Assembly: GCA_934572325.1 (NCBI GenBank)
Contig: CAKTKT010000024.1
Location: forward strand, 1-28,400
Origin: an uncultured Oscillospiraceae bacterium
GTDB taxonomy: Bacteria > Bacillota > Clostridia > Oscillospirales > Oscillospiraceae
DNA: 28,400 bases
Reading direction: 5' to 3'
Part shown: piece after piece, positions 21,871-28,400 of the stretch
How the letters are laid out: each line of letters opens with the position of its first letter
Position numbering within the stretch: position 1 is the stretch's first letter
The notes under the pieces: model-generated
What the model saw: only the letters and a program-made list of their open reading frames with translations
Told to the model about the DNA's origin: nothing
Database searches by the model: none
Program-made: the position numbers and the translations under genes

Positions 21871-23985
21871 ATGAGATCTAAGATTATCGCACTGCTGCTG
21901 GCGCTGGCAATGTGCCTGTCGCTCGGCGCATGCACAAAGACCTCTCCCCCCGCGCAGGAGACAGCCGCGCCCGCTGAGGCGACGCCGGACGTTATCGGCG
22001 AGGGCACGGAAGCCCCGACAGCCGCCGCGCGCGGCACGGCGTGGGTAAACTCCGACCTTGTCGGCACGGTGAGCGCCGACGCGAAGATCCGCCAGCAGGA
22101 TGACTTTGCCGCGAGCATCAACGGCGAGTGGATAGCCTCCGCCAAGATCCCCGCCGGACGCAGCAGCATCTCCTCTTTCTCCGAGCTTGGAGACGAGCTG
22201 GACGCGCAGATGAAGTCGCTTCTGACGGACGGCTCACTCACGAGCCACGAGGCGCAGCTCGTGCAGAGCCTGTACTCCGTCGTCACCGACTGGGACACGC
22301 GAAACGCCCTCGGCGTTGAGCCTGTCGCGCCGTATATGTCCGCGATAGAGCGCATCACCTCGCTCGATGAGATGACGGATTTTCTCACGGGCGACGCGAT
22401 GGATCTCGGGCTCTCGCTCTTCTCCGTCAGCACCAGCGCCGATCTTGACGTGCCGACGGAGTACACCGTGGGCATCGACTCGACCTCGCTGTGTCTCGGC
22501 GACGCGGACGAGTACAACAACGGAATGACCGACCTCGGCCAGCTCTACTATATGCTCCATCACGACACTGCCGTGTACCTCCTCTCCCGCCTTGGCTACA
22601 CCGAGGACGAGGCGGAGGACGTGATGGAGGGCTGTCTGACGTTTGAGGCGCTGTGCGCCGCGCACGAGCTGCCCCGCTCCGCGCAGTACGAGGCGGATTT
22701 TTACGAGAGGATAAACAACGCCTACGACCGCGCGGGGCTTGAAAAGCTCGCCGGAACGTTCCCGCTGCCGGAGATGCTCGACGCATACGGCTACGGCGCA
22801 TCCGCAAAATACCTCCTGCCCGAGCCGGAGTGGCTGGGCGCGATGGGCGGAATATACGCAGAGAAGAATCTCGAAGAGATGAAGGACTATCTCAAGGTGC
22901 GCCTTGCCGTCGGCTCATGCGCCGTGCTCGACCGTGAGGCGTATGACAGGTATGTGGAGATCTCCAACGCCGTCAACGGCATAACCGGCACCGAGGACGA
23001 CGAGACCGCGGCGTATAACGTCGTCGCCGCCCTGCTGGAAGGTCCCATGAACAACCTCTACATCGAAAAATTCTGCTCGGAAAAGACGCGCGAGGACATA
23101 AGCGAGATCATTAACGAGGTGATAGCCCACTACCGCGTGATGCTCGGCGAGGAGGACTGGCTCTCCGACGAGATGCGCGCGGGCGCTGTGGAAAAGCTGG
23201 ACAGCATGACCGTTCGCGCGGCGTACCCTGATAAGCTGGACGATTACTCCGCGCTCGAGATAAGCGGCGCGGCGGACGGCGGAACTTATCTTGACGCCGT
23301 TATCGCCGTCAATCGCTTTGCCCGCGAGGACGATCTGCGCCATGTCAACGCGAAGGTCGATCCCGAGGAGTGGGGCATGGCGGTCAATCAGGTCAACGCC
23401 TTCTATGACCCGCAGGACAACTCCATCAACATCATCAACGGCATACTCGGCGGCGTGTTCTACAACGAGAACGCCAGCCGCGAGGAAAACCTCGGCGGTA
23501 TCGGCGTTGTGATAGGGCACGAGATAAGCCATGCGTTCGACACGAGCGGCTCGCAGTTCGACAAGGACGGCGCGCTGAAAAACTGGTGGACGGACGCAGA
23601 TCGCGCCGCGTTCAACGACCGCGCGGCGAAGCTCATCGCGTACTACGACGGCATAGTTCCCTATGAGGGCGCGGACAATTACAGCGGCGCGCAGGTGCAG
23701 ACCGAGGCTATCGCCGACATGGGCGGGCTGAAATGTATGCTCGCCATCGCCGCCGACGATCCGGATTTCGACTACGACCTCTTTTTCCGCAGCTTTGCCG
23801 CCATCTGGCGCAAGCAGGGCACACGGGAGGCGGAGCTTCAGCTCGCCAAGACTGACCCCCACCCGCTCAGCTACCTGCGCGTGAACGTCACCCTGCAGCA
23901 GTTTGAAAAATTCCACGATACATATGACATTCAGCCCGGCGACGGAATGTACCTCGCGCCGGAGGAGCGCATCGCCGTGTGGTGA
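21871..23985 (+). CDS. M13 family zinc metallopeptidase lipoprotein (PepO/neprilysin-like)
   Basis: A 704-residue lipoprotein peptidase. The signal peptide ends in a LSLGAC lipobox, followed by a Pro/Ala/Thr linker. The large M13 N-terminal lobe includes QDDFAASINGEWIASAKIP. The zinc site is HEISH (H550, E551, H554) with the third ligand E612 and D616 in EAIADMGG, and substrate residues are found in VNAFYDPQDNSI, NWWT and a C-terminal DPHPLSYLRVN (H664, R670), the expected M13 order. Such enzymes cut small peptides on the outer membrane face. AAGGAG precedes the ATG. The clostripain-like gene follows after 21 bases, and both are lipoproteins, so they likely work together in extracellular peptide processing. 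Confidence 0.93.
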   Translation: MRSKIIALLLALAMCLSLGACTKTSPPAQETAAPAEATPDVIGEGTEAPTAAARGTAWVNSDLVGTVSADAKIRQQDDFAASINGEWIASAKIPAGRSSISSFSELGDELDAQMKSLLTDGSLTSHEAQLVQSLYSVVTDWDTRNALGVEPVAPYMSAIERITSLDEMTDFLTGDAMDLGLSLFSVSTSADLDVPTEYTVGIDSTSLCLGDADEYNNGMTDLGQLYYMLHHDTAVYLLSRLGYTEDEAEDVMEGCLTFEALCAAHELPRSAQYEADFYERINNAYDRAGLEKLAGTFPLPEMLDAYGYGASAKYLLPEPEWLGAMGGIYAEKNLEEMKDYLKVRLAVGSCAVLDREAYDRYVEISNAVNGITGTEDDETAAYNVVAALLEGPMNNLYIEKFCSEKTREDISEIINEVIAHYRVMLGEEDWLSDEMRAGAVEKLDSMTVRAAYPDKLDDYSALEISGAADGGTYLDAVIAVNRFAREDDLRHVNAKVDPEEWGMAVNQVNAFYDPQDNSINIINGILGGVFYNENASREENLGGIGVVIGHEISHAFDTSGSQFDKDGALKNWWTDADRAAFNDRAAKLIAYYDGIVPYEGADNYSGAQVQTEAIADMGGLKCMLAIAADDPDFDYDLFFRSFAAIWRKQGTREAELQLAKTDPHPLSYLRVNVTLQQFEKFHDTYDIQPGDGMYLAPEERIAVW

Positions 23986-24006
23986 TGCGCCGTATCGGGA
24001 GGAGAT

Positions 24007-26073
24007 ATGAAGAACACGAATAAGCTCTTGTCGCTCATCCTCGCGCTCGTCGTGCTGACGAGCCTTGCCGCCTGCGGCGCTGCCCCCGCTCCCGCTGCCG
24101 ACGATGCCGCCGATAACGACGGCGGCGCGGCAGCGGCGGCGTGGACGATGCTGATGTACTTTTGCGGCACGGATCTTGAATCAGACGGCGGCATGGCGAC
24201 CGTCAACCTTGAGGAGATCGCCTCGACCGTGCCGAACGAAGAGGTAAACGTCGTCATACAGACCGGCGGCACGAAGAAATGGCAGGCGGAGGCGAGCGTC
24301 GGGCTGGACATCGACGAGAACAGGCTTCAGCGCTACAGCTATGACGCGGACGGGTTCACGCTCGTATACGAGGACGCGCTGAAGAACATGGCTTCCGCCG
24401 AGACGCTGTCGGATTTCATCCGCTGGGGCACGGCGGAGTACCCTGCCGATAAATATATGCTGGTGCTGTGGGATCACGGCGGCGGCAGCAGCGGCGGGCT
24501 TATCGTTGACGAGAAGCACGGCGGCGCGATAATGTCGCTGGAGGATCTCGGCCGTGCGCTCGCCGATTCCGGCGCGCATATGGAGGCGCTCGTGCTCGAC
24601 ACCTGCCTGATGGCGAGCCTTGAGACCGCGCAGGCGGTCAAGACCGGCGCGGATTACCTCATCGCCTCGGAGGAGGTCGTTGCGGGCGAGGGCAGCGCTT
24701 ACGGGGCGTGGCTGCAATACCTCTACGACGTGCCGGAGTGCACCGGCGCGCAGTTCGGGCGCAGCTTCTGCGACTTTGCCCAGCAGAAGTACGCCGAGCA
24801 GGGCACGGGCGGCACGAGCAGCTTTATCACCTTCTCCGTCATCGATCTTTCCCGCATCGACGCCGTGACCGACGCCTTTGCGCAGCTTTTTACGGAGCTT
24901 AGCGCACTTTTGAGCGATCCGGAGGCGTTCGGCACGTTTGCGTACTTTGCCGGACGCACGGAGCACTATATGCTCTCCACCATGGTCGATCTTGCCGACT
25001 TTGCCGCGCGCGGGCGTGACGGAGGACTGAGCCGCGAGACGGTCAACGCCGTGCTCGCCGCGGTGGATGACGCGGTGCTCTACTCGATAAAGGGTCCCAC
25101 GCGCAGCTATTCCCACGGGCTGTCGTTCTATTATGACCCGACGGCGAGCGCCGGTTCGCTCGACCGCTACGCGCGCAGCAGCGCCAACCCCGCGTATCTG
25201 GCGTTTCTGGACGCGGTGAACATGGGGTGGACGGCGCCCGCATGGGTGTATGACACGGTCGGGCGTCTGCCTGAGATAAGCTATGACGACTATGTTGTCG
25301 AGGCGGAGGTCAGCGGCACGGAGGACGGGCATCTGCGTCTTGACGTCACAAACGCCGCGGGCGCGGTGGACGCGGTGGACGCGCTGCTGCTCAGCTATGA
25401 CGAGGCGAGCGGAAGATGGATCTCCTACGGGCGCTGGGAAAACGTTGAGGCGGATTTTGACGCGGGCGTGTTCACCGACCGCTTTGACGGGCGCTGGCTC
25501 ATGTTCAACGGTGCGCCGTGCAACGTGGAGATTAACGAGGAGACGGACACGCACGTGCTGTATAACATCCCCGGCGTCATCACGGAGGAGGACTTCACCA
25601 CGGAGGGCGTTCTCCGCGCGGGGTATATATACGACACTCCGCTCTGGTCGAATGCGGATTATGCGGCGGACGGTGCGGGGGGCGCTGACGCGGAGGAGGA
25701 GACTGACCCCTACGCCGGTCATTTCGAGTTTTACGGACTGTGGAATTCCCTGGACAGCGCAATAGAGATGCCGGGGCGCGATGTATACGATATGTCCGCC
25801 CTCTACGGTGCGGAGTTCGTGCCGTATCTTTCGGTATACAGCGTGGAGACCGGACGCAAGCTGGGCACAGCCTACGGCACGCCCGTCATGCTCACAAATG
25901 ACCTCGCGCTCACTGCCGAGCCTCTGCCCGCCGGAGCTTACGCCTATGCGTTCATCGTTCGGGATGTGTTCGGCAACGAGCTGACCGTCACCCCCGTTGT
26001 GTTTACATGGGACGGTGAACGCGCCGTTTTCGAGCTTGAGGATGCTGCGGGCGCGGAGACGGACGCGGAATAA
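24007..26073 (+). CDS. Clostripain-like (C11) cysteine peptidase lipoprotein
   Basis: A 688-residue lipoprotein with signal peptide and LTSLAAC lipobox. The caspase-like C11 domain starts with TMLMYFCGTDLES. The catalytic dyad is H157 in LWDHGGG and C200 in LDTCLMASLE, with ASEEVVAGEG after it. The second half (about residues 420-680) is a less conserved, beta-rich region. Clostripains cut after Arg or Lys and are self-activated; the specificity of this one is unknown. It is 21 bases behind the M13 gene, with a GGAGG-type site in the gap, and a strong palindrome follows its stop. Confidence 0.92.
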   Translation: MKNTNKLLSLILALVVLTSLAACGAAPAPAADDAADNDGGAAAAAWTMLMYFCGTDLESDGGMATVNLEEIASTVPNEEVNVVIQTGGTKKWQAEASVGLDIDENRLQRYSYDADGFTLVYEDALKNMASAETLSDFIRWGTAEYPADKYMLVLWDHGGGSSGGLIVDEKHGGAIMSLEDLGRALADSGAHMEALVLDTCLMASLETAQAVKTGADYLIASEEVVAGEGSAYGAWLQYLYDVPECTGAQFGRSFCDFAQQKYAEQGTGGTSSFITFSVIDLSRIDAVTDAFAQLFTELSALLSDPEAFGTFAYFAGRTEHYMLSTMVDLADFAARGRDGGLSRETVNAVLAAVDDAVLYSIKGPTRSYSHGLSFYYDPTASAGSLDRYARSSANPAYLAFLDAVNMGWTAPAWVYDTVGRLPEISYDDYVVEAEVSGTEDGHLRLDVTNAAGAVDAVDALLLSYDEASGRWISYGRWENVEADFDAGVFTDRFDGRWLMFNGAPCNVEINEETDTHVLYNIPGVITEEDFTTEGVLRAGYIYDTPLWSNADYAADGAGGADAEEETDPYAGHFEFYGLWNSLDSAIEMPGRDVYDMSALYGAEFVPYLSVYSVETGRKLGTAYGTPVMLTNDLALTAEPLPAGAYAYAFIVRDVFGNELTVTPVVFTWDGERAVFELEDAAGAETDAE

Positions 26074-26089
26074 TACGGCGCATAAACGC

Positions 26090-26121
26090 TTCACCCGCCG
26101 GTCAGCCGACCGGCGGGTGAA
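26090..26121. terminator. Convergent terminator-like hairpin
   Basis: A perfect 14-bp stem (26090-26103 with 26108-26121) around AGCC lies between the C11 gene and the convergent acyl-CoA-synthetase-like gene. The flanks are only moderately T-rich (AGTATATTATT on the plus side). Confidence 0.7.
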
Positions 26122-26127
26122 AGTATA

Positions 26128-27714
26128 TTATTCCGTTCCGAACAGGTCGCGCATGGCAAGCTTTTTGCACTCGCCGGTGCTGACGGCGCCCTTGTGCGTT
26201 TTGGGCAGCGTGTCGTAGAAGAGCACGTAGCGCGGTATCTTGAAATACGCAATGCGCGGTCGCAGCCAGCCGCGCACCGCGTCCGCGTCAAGCTCCGCGC
26301 CGGGGGCGCGGATGATGCAGGCGCAGACCTCCTCGCCGAAGTGCCGGTCGGGCACGCCTATCACCTTGCAAAGCGCGACGGCGGGGTTCGCCGCGAGCGC
26401 CTGCTCTATCTCCAGCGGGCTGATATTCTCGCCGCCGCGTATGATAAGCTCCTTGCAGCGCCCCTTGAGCGTGATGTTGCCCGCCGCGTCCAGCACGCCG
26501 AGATCGCCCGTATGCACCCAGCCGTCGGCGTCGAGCGTTTTCGCCGTCGCCTCCGGATCGCCGTAGTAGCCCTGCATGGCGAGGTAGCCGCGCACGCAGA
26601 TCTCCCCCGTCTCGCCCACGGGCAGCGGCGCACCGGTCTTCATATCGGCAATCTTGCCCTCGACATGGTTCATGAAATGCCCCACGGTCGTGCTTTTGAC
26701 CTCGATGGGATCGTCGATATTGCACACGGTCAGCCCTGCGGTGCACTCCGTCTGTCCGAGACTGGACATGAGCGTGAAATGGCTGCCGATGGTGTTCTGG
26801 ACATAGAAGAAATCCTCGACGGAGTACCCCGCGCCGGCGATAACGCCGATGCGTAGGGTCTTGAGCCGCGCGGGGGAGAAATCCTCCTTTGCCAGCATGG
26901 CGAGGAACATCGTCGGCACACAGTTGACGACGGTGCACCCCGCGCGCTCTATCGCCTCCACGAGGTTGACGGTGCGGCGGTTCTCCGGAATACAGATGCA
27001 CGCGCCCACCGCGAGCGCCGTCATGAGGTTGACGGAGATGCAGAAGCAGTGGAAGATAGGCATGGCGACGAGGACAACGTCGTCGCGCGTCATGGCGAGG
27101 TCGAACGCCTGCTGTATGCCGCCGTTTATGCGGGAGTAGTGGCTGTTGCACACCGCCTTCGGGCGCGAGGTCGAGCCGGAGGTGAAGAGAATGGTGGCGG
27201 TATCCTGCGGCGTGACCGCATCCGCCGCCGCGCGCACGGCGCTCTCCGGCGCGGGAGCAAGATCGCCCAGCACGGGATACCCGCCGCAGCCGTGGCGGAG
27301 GCTGAGGATGCGGTGCAGGCACTCCGGCAGCGCCGCGCCGTCGAACATCGTCTCAAAGTACCCGTCGCCCTTGTCGGCATGACCGATCAGCAGATACTCC
27401 GCGCCCGTCTGCTCTATCAGGGGCAGAAGCTCCGGCAGGTTGAGACTGGTGTTGAGCATGACGGCGACAGCGCCTATATACTCAACGGCGTACATCGTGA
27501 CAATGCCGTACAGGCGCGGATCGGACAGCACGGCGACGCGATCCCCTCTGCGGACGCCGAGGGTCATGAGCCGTCCGGCGCACTCGATGACCTGCCGCTC
27601 AAGCTCGGCATAGCTCGTATACTCTCCGTCAAACCAGACGGCGTGACGCGCGGGATATTTGCGCGCCGTGCGGGTGAGCAGCCCGCTCAATGTGATATTC
27701 TCCAAAGGCAACAT
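26128..27714 (-). CDS. Acyl-CoA synthetase-like AMP-dependent ligase
   Basis: A 528-residue adenylate-forming enzyme of the acyl-CoA synthetase class; it should activate a carboxylic acid as acyl-AMP and pass it to CoA. Visible core motifs: ILFTSGSTSRPKAV (A3), LGQTECT (A5), GYYGDPEAT, DGWVHTGDLG (A7) and KGRCKELIIRGGENISPLEIE (A8). The A10 motif departs from the rule: after LPKT the usual GK is G509-A510, so the lysine needed for adenylation appears absent, although K508 is next to it. The substrate is unknown; a medium- or long-chain acid is the usual case. AGGTGG lies 7 bases before ATG 27714 and a consensus promoter precedes it. Monocistronic. Confidence 0.88.
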   Translation of the reverse strand: MLPLENITLSGLLTRTARKYPARHAVWFDGEYTSYAELERQVIECAGRLMTLGVRRGDRVAVLSDPRLYGIVTMYAVEYIGAVAVMLNTSLNLPELLPLIEQTGAEYLLIGHADKGDGYFETMFDGAALPECLHRILSLRHGCGGYPVLGDLAPAPESAVRAAADAVTPQDTATILFTSGSTSRPKAVCNSHYSRINGGIQQAFDLAMTRDDVVLVAMPIFHCFCISVNLMTALAVGACICIPENRRTVNLVEAIERAGCTVVNCVPTMFLAMLAKEDFSPARLKTLRIGVIAGAGYSVEDFFYVQNTIGSHFTLMSSLGQTECTAGLTVCNIDDPIEVKSTTVGHFMNHVEGKIADMKTGAPLPVGETGEICVRGYLAMQGYYGDPEATAKTLDADGWVHTGDLGVLDAAGNITLKGRCKELIIRGGENISPLEIEQALAANPAVALCKVIGVPDRHFGEEVCACIIRAPGAELDADAVRGWLRPRIAYFKIPRYVLFYDTLPKTHKGAVSTGECKKLAMRDLFGTE

Positions 27715-27763
27715 GGTCGCACCACCTATCGAGTGATTTAGTCGAAAACGTAAAAACTATTAA

Positions 27764-27792
27764 ATTTTATCATGCTTCGCCTGCCGTGTCAA
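27764..27792 (-). promoter_or_regulatory. Consensus promoter of the acyl-CoA synthetase-like gene
   Basis: On the minus strand a perfect TTGACA (27792-27787), a 17-base spacer ending in TGA, and TAAAAT (27769-27764). It is one of the strongest promoter matches in the window. Confidence 0.8.
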
Positions 27793-27810
27793 CTTTTTGT
27801 GCGCCCCCTC

Positions 27811-27839
27811 TTGACATACAGCGCGCGGCGTGGCATCAT
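27811..27839 (+). promoter_or_regulatory. Promoter of the truncated isochorismatase-family gene
   Basis: A perfect TTGACA (27811-27816), a 17-base spacer ending in TGG, and CATCAT (27834-27839). It lies only 18 bases from the divergent -35 of the acyl-CoA synthetase-like gene, so the two promoters may share control. Confidence 0.65.
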
Positions 27840-27873
27840 CAAAGCGACGCATAACAAGTGAGGTAGACGAAAG

Positions 27874-28113
27874 ATGAGCAGATACGCCCTTGTGATGATA
27901 GATATGCAAAACGGGTTCATAAACCCCGCGTCGCCGCTGTGCATCCCCATGGCGGCGGCAACAGTGCCCGCCTGCGCCGAGACGATAGCGCTCTGCCGCG
28001 CGTCCGGCGTGCCGGTGGTGTTCGCCACGCGGCGCTACCGCGCGGACATGGCGCGCATCGGCGCGCGCATCATGACCTCGGAGGAGCTGAAAACCGAGCT
28101 ACGCCGAGGGTAA
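27874..28113 (+). pseudogene. Truncated isochorismatase-family cysteine hydrolase
   Basis: The 79 residues match only the N-terminal third of an isochorismatase-like hydrolase (usually about 180-200 residues). YALVMIDMQNGFI carries the conserved Asp, followed by CAETIALCRASGVPVVFATRRYRAD. After this the family would continue to the catalytic Lys and Cys, but here the frame turns into MARIGARIMTSEELKTELRRG and stops. The catalytic triad is therefore incomplete and the protein is probably inactive. A GAGG site and a good promoter are intact, so the gene may still be transcribed. An internal deletion is the likely cause. Confidence 0.7.
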
Positions 28114-28130
28114 AGGGCGGAGAATATGCT

Positions 28131-28158
28131 TTGATATTTCCGCGCAATATGATAGAAT
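28131..28158 (+). promoter_or_regulatory. Promoter of the permease gene
   Basis: TTGATA (28131-28136), a 16-base spacer ending in TGA, and TAGAAT (28153-28158). Transcription would start near 28165, before AGAGG at 28176-28180. Confidence 0.7.
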
Positions 28159-28188
28159 AACATAAAAACCGTCTGAGAGGTATATGCT

Positions 28189-28400
28189 ATGTCCAAGATC
28201 AAGGGCGAATCAAGGCTCAGCTTTTTTGAAGCGGCGAGCATCATCGTCGGGCACGGCGTGGGCGCGGGGATACTGTCCGTGCCCTATCTCGCCGCGCACA
28301 ACAGCCTGCGGGAGATACTGCTGATACTGGCGATATGCTATGCGTTCAACCTGCTGCTGCATTTTCTCATTGCGGAGCTCTCCTACAACAACGGCGGGGC
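28189..28400 (+). CDS. Amino-acid permease, N-terminal part (runs off the window)
   Basis: The first 70 codons of a membrane transporter. A short basic N-terminus (MSKIKGESRLS) precedes FFEAASIIVGHGVGAGILSVPYLAA, which matches the G-x-G-I/V-L-S/G-x-P substrate-binding stretch of helix 1 in amino-acid permeases of the APC superfamily (aromatic amino-acid/AAAP type). A second helix (EILLILAICYAFNLLLHFLI) follows. AGAGG lies 8 bases upstream of the ATG. The substrate cannot be told from this fragment, and the gene is cut by the window edge. Confidence 0.8.
   Translation, partial: MSKIKGESRLSFFEAASIIVGHGVGAGILSVPYLAAHNSLREILLILAICYAFNLLLHFLIAELSYNNGG

Noticed and set aside
24181..26094. 637-codon minus-strand frame opposite the C11 peptidase
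   Set aside because: Antisense to a gene with an intact signal peptide, lipobox and catalytic dyad; no ribosome binding site or domain.
1..28400. tRNA, rRNA, insertion sequences and phage attachment sites
   Set aside because: No cloverleaf, rRNA segment, transposase or integrase was recognised on either strand by reading; a dedicated RNA search was not possible.

Overview
The window is GC-rich, densely packed bacterial chromosome with strong AGGAGG-type ribosome binding sites and rho-independent terminators. It carries an intact sporulation sigma factor (SigK), the MurT/GatD pair that amidates Gram-positive peptidoglycan, a LytTR/DUF3021 pair and a Cna-B surface protein with a sortase-like tail. 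Together these point to a spore-forming, GC-rich member of the Clostridia (Bacillota), probably an anaerobe related to Oscillospiraceae; the family is inference. No rRNA, tRNA, CRISPR array, phage gene or transposase was recognised.

Layout. 1-3158: terminator of an upstream unit, a near-consensus promoter and a three-gene glycosylation operon (GT39-like transferase, GtrB-like GT2, GtrA flippase). 3126-6159: on the minus strand, murC followed by a GtrII-family membrane glycosyltransferase that meets the first operon at a bidirectional terminator. The GtrII 5' end is out of frame across a seven-G tract. 6348-9902: cca, family-4 uracil-DNA glycosylase, a DUF2156 protein and a GNAT acetyltransferase. 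9903-10369: gene-free stretch with tandem promoter-like sites, a possible small RNA ending in a strong terminator, and a long imperfect palindrome. 10335-14681: promoter, murT-gatD-mtaD-PHP operon, terminator. 14773-17218: SleB-like lipoprotein, a 71-residue orphan, LytTR regulator plus DUF3021 membrane protein, and a 111-residue orphan on the minus strand. 17342-19647: phosphofructokinase, a small protein with a double-glycine leader motif, and sigK. 19674-20732 (minus): Cna-B surface protein. 20886-26073: a run of three proteases (CPBP membrane protease, M13 lipoprotein, clostripain-like C11 lipoprotein). 26128-27714 (minus): acyl-CoA-synthetase-like enzyme. Then divergent promoters, a truncated isochorismatase-family gene and the start of an amino-acid permease.

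Functional picture. Much of the window concerns the envelope: precursor synthesis (MurC), lipid II amidation (MurT/GatD), lipid-linked sugar synthesis, flipping and transfer (GtrB/GtrA/GT39/GtrII), a wall-hydrolase-like lipoprotein, surface proteases and an anchored adhesin-like protein. The most notable signal is that a surface glycosyltransferase directly behind murC looks switchable: one extra G in a G7 tract would restore a full-length 538-residue protein. Other points worth checking are the double-glycine-leader peptide beside sigK, the candidate small RNA and palindrome in 9965-10270, and several enzymes with altered or missing catalytic residues.
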